Assembly: GCF_051860505.1 (NCBI RefSeq)
Contig: NZ_JBHYDX010000026.1
Coordinates: forward strand, 1-64,000
Direction of reading: 5' to 3'
DNA length: 64,000 nucleotides
Origin: Pannonibacter sp051860505
Lineage (GTDB): Bacteria > Pseudomonadota > Alphaproteobacteria > Rhizobiales > Stappiaceae
Positions 19,399 through 28,116 of this stretch are shown here, in pieces (the stretch's first letter is position 1; every line of letters starts with the position of its first letter). Both the position numbers and the translations under genes were made by a program. Below the pieces are notes generated by a model that worked only from the letters and a program-made list of their open reading frames with translations, was not told the origin of the DNA and ran no database searches.

Positions 19399-19674
19399 AT
19401 GAGATTAGTGACTGTTTTTCTCTTTGCCTGCTTCGTTTCGGCGGCAGCCTCTGCTGTAGAGCCACCCGTCATCGCGGAAATGCCAAAAGAAACGTTGGCC
19501 GTTTCGAGTGCAATCGCGACGCGCCTGGCTCAGAACTATTCCTGCACGCCGGCGCGCACCTGCAAGGCGATTGCCAGTTGCGAGGAGGCCAGGTGGTATC
19601 TGCAGAACTGCCCCTGGGGCGGCAAGCTGGACAGGGACAGGGATGGCCATCCCTGCGAAAGCGGCCCCTGCTGA
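19399..19674 (+). CDS. Small secreted protein with an Excalibur-like calcium-binding motif
   Basis: A 91-residue protein with a signal peptide (MRLVTVFLFACFVSAAASA, about 1-19). A C-terminal Cys-rich segment contains DRDRDGHPCESGPC, which matches the DxDxDGxxCE core of the Excalibur domain, an EF-hand-like calcium-binding fold of secreted proteins. Six cysteines in the mature part could pair. I chose ATG 19399 because it starts the signal peptide; the frame is open 34 codons further. It is transcribed opposite to the tol genes, between tolQ and ybgC, and ends 22 bases from the end of ybgC. Function unknown; periplasmic or secreted location inferred. Confidence 0.75.
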   Translation: MRLVTVFLFACFVSAAASAVEPPVIAEMPKETLAVSSAIATRLAQNYSCTPARTCKAIASCEEARWYLQNCPWGGKLDRDRDGHPCESGPC

Positions 19675-19696
19675 CGTCACGCCGCGCCGGCTCTCC

Positions 19697-20158
19697 TCAG
19701 ACAGCCGGATGGCCCATAGCCGCAAGCCGCGCTGCCAGCGCCGACGGGAGCCGGACAGGCCGGCCATCGGCCGTGATGACCGCGACGGTCACGTCTGCCT
19801 CGGCAAGAACCTCGGCATCCCGCAGGCCTTTCTGGTGCAGCGCAATCCTTGCGCCCCGCGCTTCGACCAGGGTGGTCACGATTTCGAGAACATCGTCGAT
19901 CCGCGCCGGACGCAGGTAGCTGACATTCAGTTGCCGGACAGCAAAAGCAATGGAAGGACCATGCGCCCCGTCGGCAAGCTCGGCGTGATGGATCCCGCAA
20001 TGACGCAGGAAATCCGACCGCCCACGTTCGAAGAAGCGGACATAGGAGCCATGATAGACAAGGCCGGTAAAATCCGTGTCCTCGTAATAAACGCGAACGG
20101 GAAGCACATGGCTCCCCGATGTGAGATGACCTGAAAGATCGGTCCAGTCCTGCTGCAT
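19697..20158 (-). CDS. ybgC: Tol-Pal system-associated acyl-CoA thioesterase YbgC
   Basis: Hot-dog-fold thioesterase encoded with tol-pal in most proteobacteria; relatives act on short or long acyl-CoA and have been linked to phospholipid metabolism. The 153 residues contain the family motif VYYEDTDFTGLVYHGSYVRF, where the Asp is the catalytic residue, and FERGRSDFLR. Length is normal. Elsewhere ybgC usually lies directly before tolQ; here a small plus-strand gene separates them, so it needs its own promoter (20159-20212). Confidence 0.95.
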   Translation of the reverse strand: MQQDWTDLSGHLTSGSHVLPVRVYYEDTDFTGLVYHGSYVRFFERGRSDFLRHCGIHHAELADGAHGPSIAFAVRQLNVSYLRPARIDDVLEIVTTLVEARGARIALHQKGLRDAEVLAEADVTVAVITADGRPVRLPSALAARLAAMGHPAV

Positions 20159-20212
20159 GTCAGCCCTTTCCGGCGAGATGACCTTGGCTTAGGCGCAAGG
20201 CACCGGACATGC

Positions 20213-20236
20213 AAGACCCCGCCGAAGCGGGGTCCC
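20213..20236 (-). terminator. Hairpin terminator of the chemoreceptor gene
   Basis: A perfect eight-base stem GACCCCGC/GCGGGGTC (20215-20222 with 20227-20234), which reads as a UUCG tetraloop on the minus strand, lies 32 bases past the stop. The following T-run is short (CTTGC), so efficiency is uncertain. Confidence 0.6.
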
Positions 20237-20266
20237 AAAGTTCGTAGACTGCAAGTCAGGCACTGA

Positions 20267-22381
20267 TCAGGCGGCGGCCACCTGGGACAGGAAGCGCTCG
20301 ACCGACTGGCGCAGGGTATCGGCCTGCCGCTTCATGGCGATGGTGGCCTCACGCATCGTCTCGGCTGCCGTGGAGTTGTCCGTGATGTCGGAGTTGAGCG
20401 TCGCAATCGCGCCGGTCACCGCCATCGTGCCACGGGCTGCTTCGGACACATTGCGCGAAATCTCGCCCGTTGCCGCGCCCTGCTCACGCACGGCACCGGC
20501 GATGGAGGCAGTGTAGCTGTTCACCTCTTCCATCGACTGCGACACTTCACCGATCTCGTCCACGGCATCGGACGTCGAGGCCTGGATCGCCGCGATCTGG
20601 GCCGAGATTTCCTCGGTCGCCTTCGATGTCTGGTTGGCCAGTTCCTTCACTTCGGCGGCGACGACCGCAAAGCCGCGACCGGCCTCGCCGGCGCGAGCAG
20701 CCTCAATGGTCGCGTTAAGCGCCAGAAGGTTGGTCTGCTCGGCAATCGCCCGGATGAGATCGACGACCTCACCGATCTTGTTGGCGGCCTGGGCAAGGCC
20801 GGCAATCTTGACGTTGGACGACTGGGCGTTGGCCGTGGTCCGGCCGACGACTTCCGCCGTTGTGGCGACCTGACGTGCGATTTCGGAGATCGAGGCGTTC
20901 AGCTCTTCCGTGGCAGAGGCCACGGCCTGCACGTTCCCAGAAGCATTCTCGGAGTCCATGACGGCCTGCGACCCACGCTGCGCGGCTTCGGCAGCGCGCG
21001 CATTCAGGACGCTCGACAGTTCCTCGACATGCACAAGGTTCTCCTCCACCGCGCTCAGCACCGACTGTGCTTCATGGCGGAAGGAATTGATCATGGCGTC
21101 AATCGCGTGCTCACGCTGTTCACGGGCGACGTGACCGGCGCGACGTTCTTCAGCAAGGCGCTCGCGTTCAATGGAATTGTCCTTGAACACCTCGACGCAG
21201 CGCGCCATCTCGCCGATCTCGTCCTTGCGGTCGAGCGCATTGACCACGACAGTAAGATCGCCGTCGGCAATCTTACGGGCGCCGCCGGCCAGGGCCTGCA
21301 ACGGGGCAAACATGCGGGCGGTCAGGAACCAGATCACAGCAACAATCGGCAGCAAGGCGACAACACCGGTGATGATCGCACCGAAAGTGATCTCCCGGGC
21401 AGCTTCTGCCAGTTCCGACACAGAGACAGCAGACCCGACGGCATAGCTGGTGCCCATCAGGTCACCGGTCTCGGTCGAGTACTGGTAGGAAGTGCCGGTG
21501 ATGTCGACGGTGTTGGATCCGGTCGAGATCTGGGCCAGCGGCGCGGCCGTGCCCTGAACATCGCCGGCGTCAAAGATCGCCGCAACTCCCTTCGGGTCGA
21601 CCAGGAGCGCATGTTCCGTCCGGCCAACGCCGCTTTCCTTGACGATCAGCGGGATCAGCTTGTCCATCGCGATCTGGAAACCGATGATGCCGAAGAACCG
21701 GTCATGCGAAAACACCGGCGTGGCAAACAGCAGCTCTACGTTGCCTTCAGGGCTAACACGGAAGCCGGATGTCGCGATTGCAGGCATACCGGTTGGCGTC
21801 CGATCGCTTGCTGCAAGCAGCGGCCCAACAGCAGCCTTGAGGGCAGATTCGCTGAGTTCAGGCGCGTTCAGGTTGCGCGCAAACTCCTCGCCCTTCTGGT
21901 AGCTGTAGATCACGTTGCCATCCACATCGACCAGCATCAGATCGCTGAACAGGCCCTGACCGATCAGGTTGCTCATCGATTGATGAATTGGCTTGTGATT
22001 GTTGGCATAGAAATTGGAGACCTGCGGCTCGATGAGCTTGTAGCGCTCGCCGGCCGGGTTCGGGTTGTCGTCAACGAAAATCTTGCGCAACTGGGCGGTG
22101 TGATTCTCTTTCAGAACCTTCCAGCCAGCCGTCATCTTCATCATCGCGTCCTTGGCGTCCGAGACCGACGCGAAGAAGCGGGCACTGTCCTGACGCTGCG
22201 CGAGCGCCAGAGCGAGGGTCTGGCTTTTGCCCAGTGTTGCACTGTTCAGGGCGCGTGCGGCCTGTTCATCGGCAACGCGGCCAGCAAGTTGCGAGGTGAC
22301 CAGCACAGTGGCTGCGCACATGACAGAAGCGCCGATGAAGAACATCAGAGCCATCTTGTTAGACAAGCGATTTAGGATCAT
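20267..22381 (-). CDS. Methyl-accepting chemotaxis protein
   Basis: Transmembrane chemoreceptor. The 704 residues show a first helix (about 9-30) and a large periplasmic sensor (about 31-330) of double-Cache-like pattern, with the repeated 'VDVDGNVIYSY' and 'VDPKGVAAIFDAGD' PAS-type strands. A second helix (about 332-356), a HAMP domain (about 355-408) and the cytoplasmic signalling hairpin (about 460-700) follow. The signalling tip reads EQTNLLALNATIEAARAGE, the CheA/CheW-binding site. I chose ATG 22381, with GGAGGG upstream. No other chemotaxis gene is near. It sits between ybgC and ruvB, where related genomes usually have none, which suggests insertion. Ligand unknown. Confidence 0.95.
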   Translation of the reverse strand: MILNRLSNKMALMFFIGASVMCAATVLVTSQLAGRVADEQAARALNSATLGKSQTLALALAQRQDSARFFASVSDAKDAMMKMTAGWKVLKENHTAQLRKIFVDDNPNPAGERYKLIEPQVSNFYANNHKPIHQSMSNLIGQGLFSDLMLVDVDGNVIYSYQKGEEFARNLNAPELSESALKAAVGPLLAASDRTPTGMPAIATSGFRVSPEGNVELLFATPVFSHDRFFGIIGFQIAMDKLIPLIVKESGVGRTEHALLVDPKGVAAIFDAGDVQGTAAPLAQISTGSNTVDITGTSYQYSTETGDLMGTSYAVGSAVSVSELAEAAREITFGAIITGVVALLPIVAVIWFLTARMFAPLQALAGGARKIADGDLTVVVNALDRKDEIGEMARCVEVFKDNSIERERLAEERRAGHVAREQREHAIDAMINSFRHEAQSVLSAVEENLVHVEELSSVLNARAAEAAQRGSQAVMDSENASGNVQAVASATEELNASISEIARQVATTAEVVGRTTANAQSSNVKIAGLAQAANKIGEVVDLIRAIAEQTNLLALNATIEAARAGEAGRGFAVVAAEVKELANQTSKATEEISAQIAAIQASTSDAVDEIGEVSQSMEEVNSYTASIAGAVREQGAATGEISRNVSEAARGTMAVTGAIATLNSDITDNSTAAETMREATIAMKRQADTLRQSVERFLSQVAAA

Positions 22382-22564
22382 AGCAGCGTTCCCGCCCTCC
22401 GGTTTTGTTAGACGGTGGCGGAAAGTCACAAAAAAAACCTTAACCCGATCCAGCAGTATCCCAAATTCTCACTAGTTCCAGAAACAGTTAGTCTGGATAA
22501 TCTGCATCGACAGCCTAGAACATGCTTAAAATCCGAGCATTCCCCGTAACTTGACGTTGCTGGG

Positions 22565-23611
22565 TCAGGCATCGGGCTCTTCTGAAAAAAGTCCGAGCTG
22601 CGGAGCATCCGGGCGCGGAGGGACGGCCAAGCCGAGATGCCTAAACGATTGCGGCGTCAGGATCCGCCCGCGTGGCGTGCGCTGAATAAATCCGTTCTGA
22701 ATCAGGAACGGCTCGACGATCTCCTCGATCGCATCGCGTGGCTCGGACAAGGCTGCCGCAATCGTTTCAATCCCGACGGGGCCGCCGCCGAAGTTCAGGG
22801 CAATCTGTGTCAGGTAGCGGCGGTCAAGGCTGTCGAGACCGGCGCTGTCGACTTCGAGCTGCGACAAGGCCCGGTCGGCGGTTGCCCGGTCCACGGTGTC
22901 GTTGCCGGCATAGACGGTAAAATCACGCACCCGGCGCAAGAGACGTCCGGCAATGCGGGGCGTACCCCGGGCACGGCGGGCGATTTCACGGGCACCATCC
23001 GGCGCCATGCCAATGCCCAGCAGGCGGGCACCGCGATTGACGATATGCTCCAGTTCCTCGACCGTATAGAACTCGAGCCGGACCGGAATGCCGAAACGGT
23101 CGCGCAGCGGCGTGGTCAGCAGGCCGAGGCGCGTGGTGGCGGCAACAAGCGTGAACTTGGCAAGGTCAATCTTCACCGAGCGCGCCGCCGGACCTTCGCC
23201 GATAATCAGATCGAGCTGGAAATCCTCCATCGCCGGATAGAGCACTTCTTCCACCGCCGGGCTGAGGCGATGGATCTCGTCGATGAACAGAACATCACGT
23301 TCTTCGAGATTGGTCAGCAGCGCGGCCAGATCACCCGCCTTGGCAATGACGGGGCCGGATGTCGCCCGGAAGTTGACGCCAAGCTCGCGTGCCATGATCT
23401 GCGCCAGCGTCGTCTTGCCGAGCCCCGGAGGACCGACGAACAGCACGTGGTCCAGCGCCTCACCGCGCGCCTTTGCCGCGCCGATAAACACCTTGAGATT
23501 GGCGCGCGCCTGTGCCTGGCCGACAAACTCGTCCAGCGACTGCGGCCGCATGGTGGTGTCGATTTCGTCGCCCCGGATCTGCGGGCTGACCAGCCGTTCG
23601 CTGTCGTCCAT
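22565..23611 (-). CDS. ruvB: Holliday junction branch-migration helicase RuvB
   Basis: Hexameric AAA+ motor that drives branch migration of Holliday junctions with RuvA. The 348 residues contain Walker A GPPGLGKTTL (near 62), Walker B LFIDEIHRLSP and the sensor region ATTRLGLLTTPLRDRFG. A C-terminal winged-helix domain ends in RTPRGRILTPQSFRHLGL. Length and start (MDDSERLVSPQ) are typical. It is the third gene of ruvC-ruvA-ruvB; the gap to ruvA is 46 bases. Confidence 0.97.
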   Translation of the reverse strand: MDDSERLVSPQIRGDEIDTTMRPQSLDEFVGQAQARANLKVFIGAAKARGEALDHVLFVGPPGLGKTTLAQIMARELGVNFRATSGPVIAKAGDLAALLTNLEERDVLFIDEIHRLSPAVEEVLYPAMEDFQLDLIIGEGPAARSVKIDLAKFTLVAATTRLGLLTTPLRDRFGIPVRLEFYTVEELEHIVNRGARLLGIGMAPDGAREIARRARGTPRIAGRLLRRVRDFTVYAGNDTVDRATADRALSQLEVDSAGLDSLDRRYLTQIALNFGGGPVGIETIAAALSEPRDAIEEIVEPFLIQNGFIQRTPRGRILTPQSFRHLGLAVPPRPDAPQLGLFSEEPDA

Positions 23612-23657
23612 ACGCCTTCACTTTCCACGCCGCGGCAGCGCACTGCCGGCAAACCGG

Positions 23658-24278
23658 TTACTGGACCGCCAGTTCCTTGAGGCCGAGGCGGATGAGGGTT
23701 TCCGTTGTTGCCCCCTCCCCGGCCGATTTCACGGCCTTGGCCACCGCCGCGCTCGCCTGCGCCGGGGCATAGCCCAGATTGCTCAGCGCCGAAACTGCCT
23801 CGGCGACCGGACGGACGGCGACATTCTCGCTGACTGTCTGCGCCACGGCCAGCGTCTCAGCGTCCAGCGCCGAATACCCCGGCGCCTTGTCCTTCAGCTC
23901 AATAACGAGACGCTCGGCGACACGCTTGCCAACGCCCGGCGCGCGGGAAAGTGCGGTCTTGTCGCCAAGGGCAATCGCGGTCGCCACATCGCTGGCCTTC
24001 ATCACGCCGAGAACCGCAAGAGCGACTTTTGCCCCGACGCCCTGCACGGTCATGAGAAGCCGGAACCATTCGCGCTCCGCCTCGGAGGCAAAGCCGTAGA
24101 GACGGATCATGTCCTCGCGCACGATGGTCTCGATGAACAGCACGGCCGCCTCGCCCGCGCGCGGCAGCTGCTGCAGCACACGCGAGGGGCAGAAGACCTG
24201 ATATCCGACCCCATGCACATCGAGGATCAGATGGTCCTCGCCGAAGCTGTCGATCGTACCCTTGAGTTTTCCGATCAT
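23658..24278 (-). CDS. ruvA: Holliday junction DNA-binding protein RuvA
   Basis: Tetrameric protein that holds the four-way junction and loads RuvB. The 206 residues have the OB-fold N-terminal domain (MIGKLKGTIDSFGEDHLILD), two helix-hairpin-helix motifs (VQGVGAKVALAVLG and APGVGKRVAERLVIELK), and a C-terminal RuvB-binding domain. I chose ATG 24278 because MIGKLKG is the invariant N-terminus and GAGAGGT precedes it. Its start overlaps the ruvC stop by four bases (ATGA), so the two are translationally coupled. Confidence 0.97.
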   Translation of the reverse strand: MIGKLKGTIDSFGEDHLILDVHGVGYQVFCPSRVLQQLPRAGEAAVLFIETIVREDMIRLYGFASEAEREWFRLLMTVQGVGAKVALAVLGVMKASDVATAIALGDKTALSRAPGVGKRVAERLVIELKDKAPGYSALDAETLAVAQTVSENVAVRPVAEAVSALSNLGYAPAQASAAVAKAVKSAGEGATTETLIRLGLKELAVQ

Positions 24279-24814
24279 GCCGCACCTCTCGTGGCTGCGG
24301 CGATCTTTGCCGCCATTTTTGTTTCCAAGCTGGCCGCCCCCCGGTGATGGGCATGACAAACCGCAATCGCCAGCGCATCCGCCGCATCGTCGCTGTCGAA
24401 CTTTGCCTTGGGAAGCAGGATCTTGACCATGTGGCGGATCTGGTCCTTTTCCGCGTGGCCGGTGCCGACCACGGTCTTCTTCACGAGGTTCGGCGCGTAT
24501 TCAGACACGGCAAGCCCATGCAGCGACGGTACCAGCAGCGCAATGCCGCGCGCCTGGCCGAGTTTCAGCGTCGCGCCGGCATCCTTGTTGACGAAGGTCA
24601 GTTCGACGGCCGCCTCATGTGGCGACTGCGTGGCAATTACCTGCTGCAACCCGTCATGCAACTGCACCAGACGTTCGGCCAGATCATTTTTCTCGCTGGA
24701 GGTGACCGTCCCTGCAGCCACAAAGCTCAACCGGTTGCCCAGCGCCTCAATGAGACCCCAGCCGGTACGGCGCAGACCGGGATCAATCCCGAGGATTCGA
24801 ATCGGATGGTTCAT
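24275..24814 (-). CDS. ruvC: Holliday junction resolvase RuvC
   Basis: Endonuclease that cuts Holliday junctions symmetrically. The 179 residues begin MNHPIRILGIDPGLRRTGWG, where the first catalytic Asp lies in GIDPG. The other acidic residues are in AAVELTFVNKDAG and the C-terminal DSDDAADALAIAVCH. Length is typical. I chose ATG 24814 although its ribosome-binding site is weak; the frame extends 45 codons further without RuvC similarity. First gene of ruvCAB. Confidence 0.96.
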   Translation of the reverse strand: MNHPIRILGIDPGLRRTGWGLIEALGNRLSFVAAGTVTSSEKNDLAERLVQLHDGLQQVIATQSPHEAAVELTFVNKDAGATLKLGQARGIALLVPSLHGLAVSEYAPNLVKKTVVGTGHAEKDQIRHMVKILLPKAKFDSDDAADALAIAVCHAHHRGAASLETKMAAKIAAATRGAA

Positions 24815-24951
24815 AGAACAAAGCGGTAACAAAACTCGCGCCCCGACGCCAGCACAGACGGTCAGGGGGGAGGAGAACAGCTCGTTTTCGATGATTGGCG
24901 CTGCGGAAAACGTCGCGTGGCGAGGGAAGTAGTGCTGCCTGCCTCTCATTG

Positions 24952-25079
24952 GTCATCCCGGACGCAGCGAAGCGGAGATCCGGGACCGGAGAGCCAAAGC
25001 GTCTGCGACGTTTACTCATTCAAACATCGGCACCTCGACCCTCCGGTCCCGGCTCAGCGCTGCGCTTGGCCGGGATGAC
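24952..25079. repeat. Composite intergenic palindrome, copy A
   Basis: 128 bases bounded by GTCATCCCGG and its complement CCGGGATGAC. The left half (about 24952-24995) is type II of this window's family (core CGCAGCGAAGCGGAGA between CCCGG and CCGGG). The right half is type I (core CCAAGCGCAGCGCTGAG) in inverted orientation. Each half folds on itself and the halves also pair with each other. It lies in the 338-base gap between yebC and ruvC; the rest of that gap shows nothing beyond the presumed ruvC promoter. Confidence 0.85.
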
Positions 25080-25152
25080 TTGAGTGGGGCAGAGGTGTAG
25101 CAACAGTCCAACCCCAGCAAACGGCCGGGATTGGACAAGCATGATCTGGCCG

Positions 25153-25899
25153 TCAGCCTGCGAGGCTGGCCATGGTGTCTTCGTCGATGTCGAAGTTGGC
25201 GTAGACATTCTGGACGTCGTCGTCGTCTTCGAGGAGACCAACGAGCTTCATCAGAGTCTGGGCCTTTTCGGCGTCGACCGGGATGAGGTTCTGCGGCTTC
25301 CAGATAATCTTGACGGACTCCGGCTCGCCCAGCGTCGCCTCGAGCGCCTTGGACACATCCCCAAGGTCCTCGAAGGCGCAGATGATGGTGTGGCTCTCGG
25401 CGTCCGACTGGACGTCCTCGGCACCGGCCTCGATCGCTGCTTCCAGCACGGCATCCGCAGCCCCGGCCTTGGCCGGATAGAGGATCTCGCCGACCTTGTC
25501 GAACATGAATGAGACCGAACCGGTTTCGCCCATCGCCCCGCCGCACTTGGCGAAGTAGGAGCGGACGTTCGGCGCCGTGCGGTTGCGGTTGTCGGTCAAT
25601 GCCTCTACGATGATGGCAACGCCTCCGGGGCCGTAACCCTCGTAGCGGATCTCGTCATAGGACTCGGCATCGCCCCCCTGAGACTTGTTGATGGCCCGCT
25701 GGATATTGTCCTTGGGCATCGACTGGGCCTTGGCGTTCTGGATCGCCAGACGCAGGCGCGGGTTGGCAGCCGGATCGGGGTCACCATGCTTGGCAGCAAC
25801 GGTGATTTCCTTGGAGAGCTTTGAAAACAGCTTCGACCGGACCGCATCCTGGCGGCCCTTGCGATGCATGATGTTCTTGAACTGTGAATGTCCGGCCAT
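25153..25899 (-). CDS. YebC/PmpR family transcriptional/translation regulator
   Basis: Member of the conserved YebC family, described as DNA-binding regulators in some bacteria and, more recently, as factors that relieve ribosome stalling. The 248-residue protein starts with the signature MAGHSQFKNIMHRKG followed by DAVRSKLFSKLSKEI. It carries the central IRYEGYGPGG and NRTAPNVRSYFAKCGG motifs, and an acidic C-terminus (LLEDDDDVQNVYANFD). Its place next to ruvCAB is common in proteobacteria. It is separated from ruvC by the palindrome, so has its own promoter or depends on upstream genes. Confidence 0.95.
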   Translation of the reverse strand: MAGHSQFKNIMHRKGRQDAVRSKLFSKLSKEITVAAKHGDPDPAANPRLRLAIQNAKAQSMPKDNIQRAINKSQGGDAESYDEIRYEGYGPGGVAIIVEALTDNRNRTAPNVRSYFAKCGGAMGETGSVSFMFDKVGEILYPAKAGAADAVLEAAIEAGAEDVQSDAESHTIICAFEDLGDVSKALEATLGEPESVKIIWKPQNLIPVDAEKAQTLMKLVGLLEDDDDVQNVYANFDIDEDTMASLAG

Positions 25900-26016
25900 G
25901 GTCTTCCCGGCAGTTGAGCTTGCTTACGCGTGGAGAATGCGCCGCTTATAGGCAAAGCGCGCAACAAAATCCAGCCACCCTGCCCTTCGGATCATTGCAG
26001 AGCCGGGGCCTCGCTC

Positions 26017-26841
26017 TTACGACAGCCAGAAGGACGGCAAGACCGGATCAAGGCGGCCGCCGATCCGAAGCGGTGAAATGGCCGTGGCAAGGCCGGTGCG
26101 GTCATCTGTCTCGACCGCAACGCCGCAGATCGTTGCCTCGCCTTGCGCTGGTGTGAAACGGGCTCCGGGCACCTTGCGGAGGAACCGGTTCAGCGGCTCA
26201 TCCTTCTCCATGCCGAGCACGCTGTCATAGTCGCCGCACATGCCGGCATCCGACAGATAGGCTGTACCACCGGTGAGGATCTGGTGATCGGCCGTCGGCA
26301 CATGGGTGTGCGTGCCGACAACAAGGCTGACACGGCCATCCAGGAAATGACCCATCGCCTGCTTTTCGCTGGTCGCCTCGGCATGCATGTCGACAACGAT
26401 GGCATCGGCGACAAGGCCGAGCGGGCAGTCGGCGATGGCCTTCTCGACACAGGCAAACGGATCGTCGAGCGCATCCATGTAGACACGGCCCATGACATTG
26501 ACCACGGCAACCCTGGCACCGTTACGGGCAGTAAAGAGGTTGACGCCGCGACCTGGCGTGCCGGGCGGGTAATTGACCGGGCGCAGCAGGCGCGGCTGGC
26601 GCTCGATATAGACGAGGGTTTCGCGCTGGTCCCAGATATGATTGCCTGTCGTGACCACATCCGCCCCGGCATCCAGCACGTCCTGGAGGATCTCCTCGGT
26701 GATGCCGAAACCGGAGGCGGAGTTCTCGCCATTGACGATGACGAAGTCGAGATGATGATCGGACACCAGGCCCGGCAAGGCATCGATCACGGCATTGCGG
26801 CCCGCCCGGCCGACCAGATCACCCAGAAATAACAGTCTCAT
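26017..26841 (-). CDS. YmdB-like metallophosphoesterase
   Basis: Calcineurin-like phosphoesterase of the TIGR00282/YmdB family; B. subtilis YmdB is a cyclic-nucleotide phosphodiesterase affecting biofilm and motility. The 274 residues show the metal-binding motifs FLGDLVGRAG, NGENSASGFGIT, GNHIWD and GTHTHVPTAD. Start MRLLFLGDLVG is canonical. Its first four bases overlap the stop of the 5-FCL gene (ATGA), so the two are coupled. The substrate here is unknown. Confidence 0.93.
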   Translation of the reverse strand: MRLLFLGDLVGRAGRNAVIDALPGLVSDHHLDFVIVNGENSASGFGITEEILQDVLDAGADVVTTGNHIWDQRETLVYIERQPRLLRPVNYPPGTPGRGVNLFTARNGARVAVVNVMGRVYMDALDDPFACVEKAIADCPLGLVADAIVVDMHAEATSEKQAMGHFLDGRVSLVVGTHTHVPTADHQILTGGTAYLSDAGMCGDYDSVLGMEKDEPLNRFLRKVPGARFTPAQGEATICGVAVETDDRTGLATAISPLRIGGRLDPVLPSFWLS

Positions 26842-27452
26842 GCGCCCTCGCGCTCGTTAAACCGGGCAAGGCCGCGCTCCGTCAGGATCGCCTCAAGCCG
26901 CTGGTCGTGGGGTTCAGTCGGCACGTGATCCACCTCCTGCACCGAAAAGGCAAGTCCGATCCGGCGAACCGGATGGCCGTCCGCCGCAAATCCGGCAATA
27001 GCCGTGTCATAGAAGCCGCGACCATAACCAAGCCGCCAGCCGTTGGCGTCATAGGCGGACAGCGGCATCAGCAGCACATCCGGACGCAGCTCGGGCGAGG
27101 CATCGCCCGGCACGATGGTACCGAACCCGGCCTTGACCAGCGTCGTCTCCCGGTCCAGGCGGCGGAAAATCAGGCGCAGCCCTACGACGACCGGCAGGCA
27201 CAGCGGATGCCCCCTTTGCCCAAGGGCATGCATCAGCGGGCGTGGGTCGATCTCGTCCCGGATGGGCCAGAAGCCGGCGACAACCGAAACAGGGTCAAGA
27301 TCCAGCATGTCAACGGCCTCGCAGAGCGCCAGCGAGGCCTCGATGCGATCGGCGACAGACAAGGCCGCGCGCCGGCCGAGTGCCAGCGCCCGCACGGCAG
27401 CCTTGCGTTCGGATATGGCAGCAGATGCCGGGGAAGCGGGGTGAACGGTCAA
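26838..27452 (-). CDS. 5-formyltetrahydrofolate cyclo-ligase
   Basis: Converts 5-formyl-THF to 5,10-methenyl-THF with ATP, salvaging a folate that inhibits other enzymes. The 204 residues have the N-terminal KAAVRALALGRRAAL helix, the RRLDRETTLVKAGFGT substrate region and the signature GYGRGFYDTA. The pairing of this gene with 6S RNA upstream is conserved in many proteobacteria, where a 6S-cyclo-ligase transcript is made. It is coupled to the downstream YmdB-like gene by a four-base overlap. Confidence 0.94.
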   Translation of the reverse strand: MTVHPASPASAAISERKAAVRALALGRRAALSVADRIEASLALCEAVDMLDLDPVSVVAGFWPIRDEIDPRPLMHALGQRGHPLCLPVVVGLRLIFRRLDRETTLVKAGFGTIVPGDASPELRPDVLLMPLSAYDANGWRLGYGRGFYDTAIAGFAADGHPVRRIGLAFSVQEVDHVPTEPHDQRLEAILTERGLARFNEREGA

Positions 27453-27502
27453 GCTGCCTCCAGGCCAGGCGGGCCACAGGGAGTGACGCAGGATCGGATG
27501 GA

Positions 27503-27662
27503 AAAGTGCGTAGCCACAACAACCGTTGGAAGTCGCAATCCCGGGAAACCTACTAAGTAGGTGGGCGCCGTGTGCCCAGGCCCACGAGCCTGGACAAGTA
27601 CAGCTCCCTAAGGAGTGCGTAAGGCCCCGGGGATATGGTTCCTGACGTGAAGCGCAGCCACG
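27503..27662 (-). ncRNA. ssrS: 6S RNA
   Basis: Small RNA that binds sigma-70 RNA polymerase and represses promoters in stationary phase. Read on the minus strand, the region holds the conserved alphaproteobacterial 6S blocks: a CCCCGGGGCCTTAC stretch, CTCCTTAGGGAGCTGT, a hairpin over the GGCTCGTGGGCC region, GGCGCCCACCTACTTAG, and a 3' part ending near CGCACTTTTCC. A CTATAT box at 27670-27676 precedes the inferred 5' end. The location between zapA and the cyclo-ligase is the classical site. The ends are estimated to within about ten bases. Confidence 0.88.
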
Positions 27663-27736
27663 CCCGACAGATATAGACCTTGGCCAGCCCTATTACCAGC
27701 CCGGCGAACAGCAAGCCGGTGAAGCTTCTGTGCGCA

Positions 27737-28108
27737 TCATTCCTCGCGCAGGCTGCGGGTCAGTCCATCGGCCAGGGTTTCGATCCGGCGCGCGGCTTCG
27801 TCGATGCGTCCGATGACACTGGCCTCGTTGCGGTTGAGGTGTTCCAGCGCATGCATCCGGGCCTCGCGGGCCGTGGCCAGTTCCTGCTCAAGCACCCGGA
27901 TCTTCTTTTCCAGTTCAGACAATTCGTCGACCACCATGATCCCGGCCATGACCGTCAGCCGCTGGTCGCCAATTTCACCGAAACTCTTGCGCAGGTCCTC
28001 GATGCAGCCATCGAAGCGTCGGGCGAGGCCGATCAGCCGCTCTTCCTCGCCGTCGTCGCAGGCCATGCGAAAGGCCCGTCCGTTGATGGTGACTGATATC
28101 TGCGCCAT
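27737..28108 (-). CDS. zapA: Cell division protein ZapA
   Basis: Cytoplasmic protein that bundles FtsZ filaments at the division ring. The 123 residues start MAQISVTINGRAFRMACDDGEE, the typical ZapA beta-hairpin. A globular head follows (about 1-60), then a coiled coil (about 62-115) for dimer and tetramer formation. Length fits. The ssrS gene lies directly downstream and a DUF4164 gene directly upstream (eight-base gap), so the three are probably co-expressed. Confidence 0.93.
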   Translation of the reverse strand: MAQISVTINGRAFRMACDDGEEERLIGLARRFDGCIEDLRKSFGEIGDQRLTVMAGIMVVDELSELEKKIRVLEQELATAREARMHALEHLNRNEASVIGRIDEAARRIETLADGLTRSLREE

Positions 28109-28116
28109 GCAGCCGC

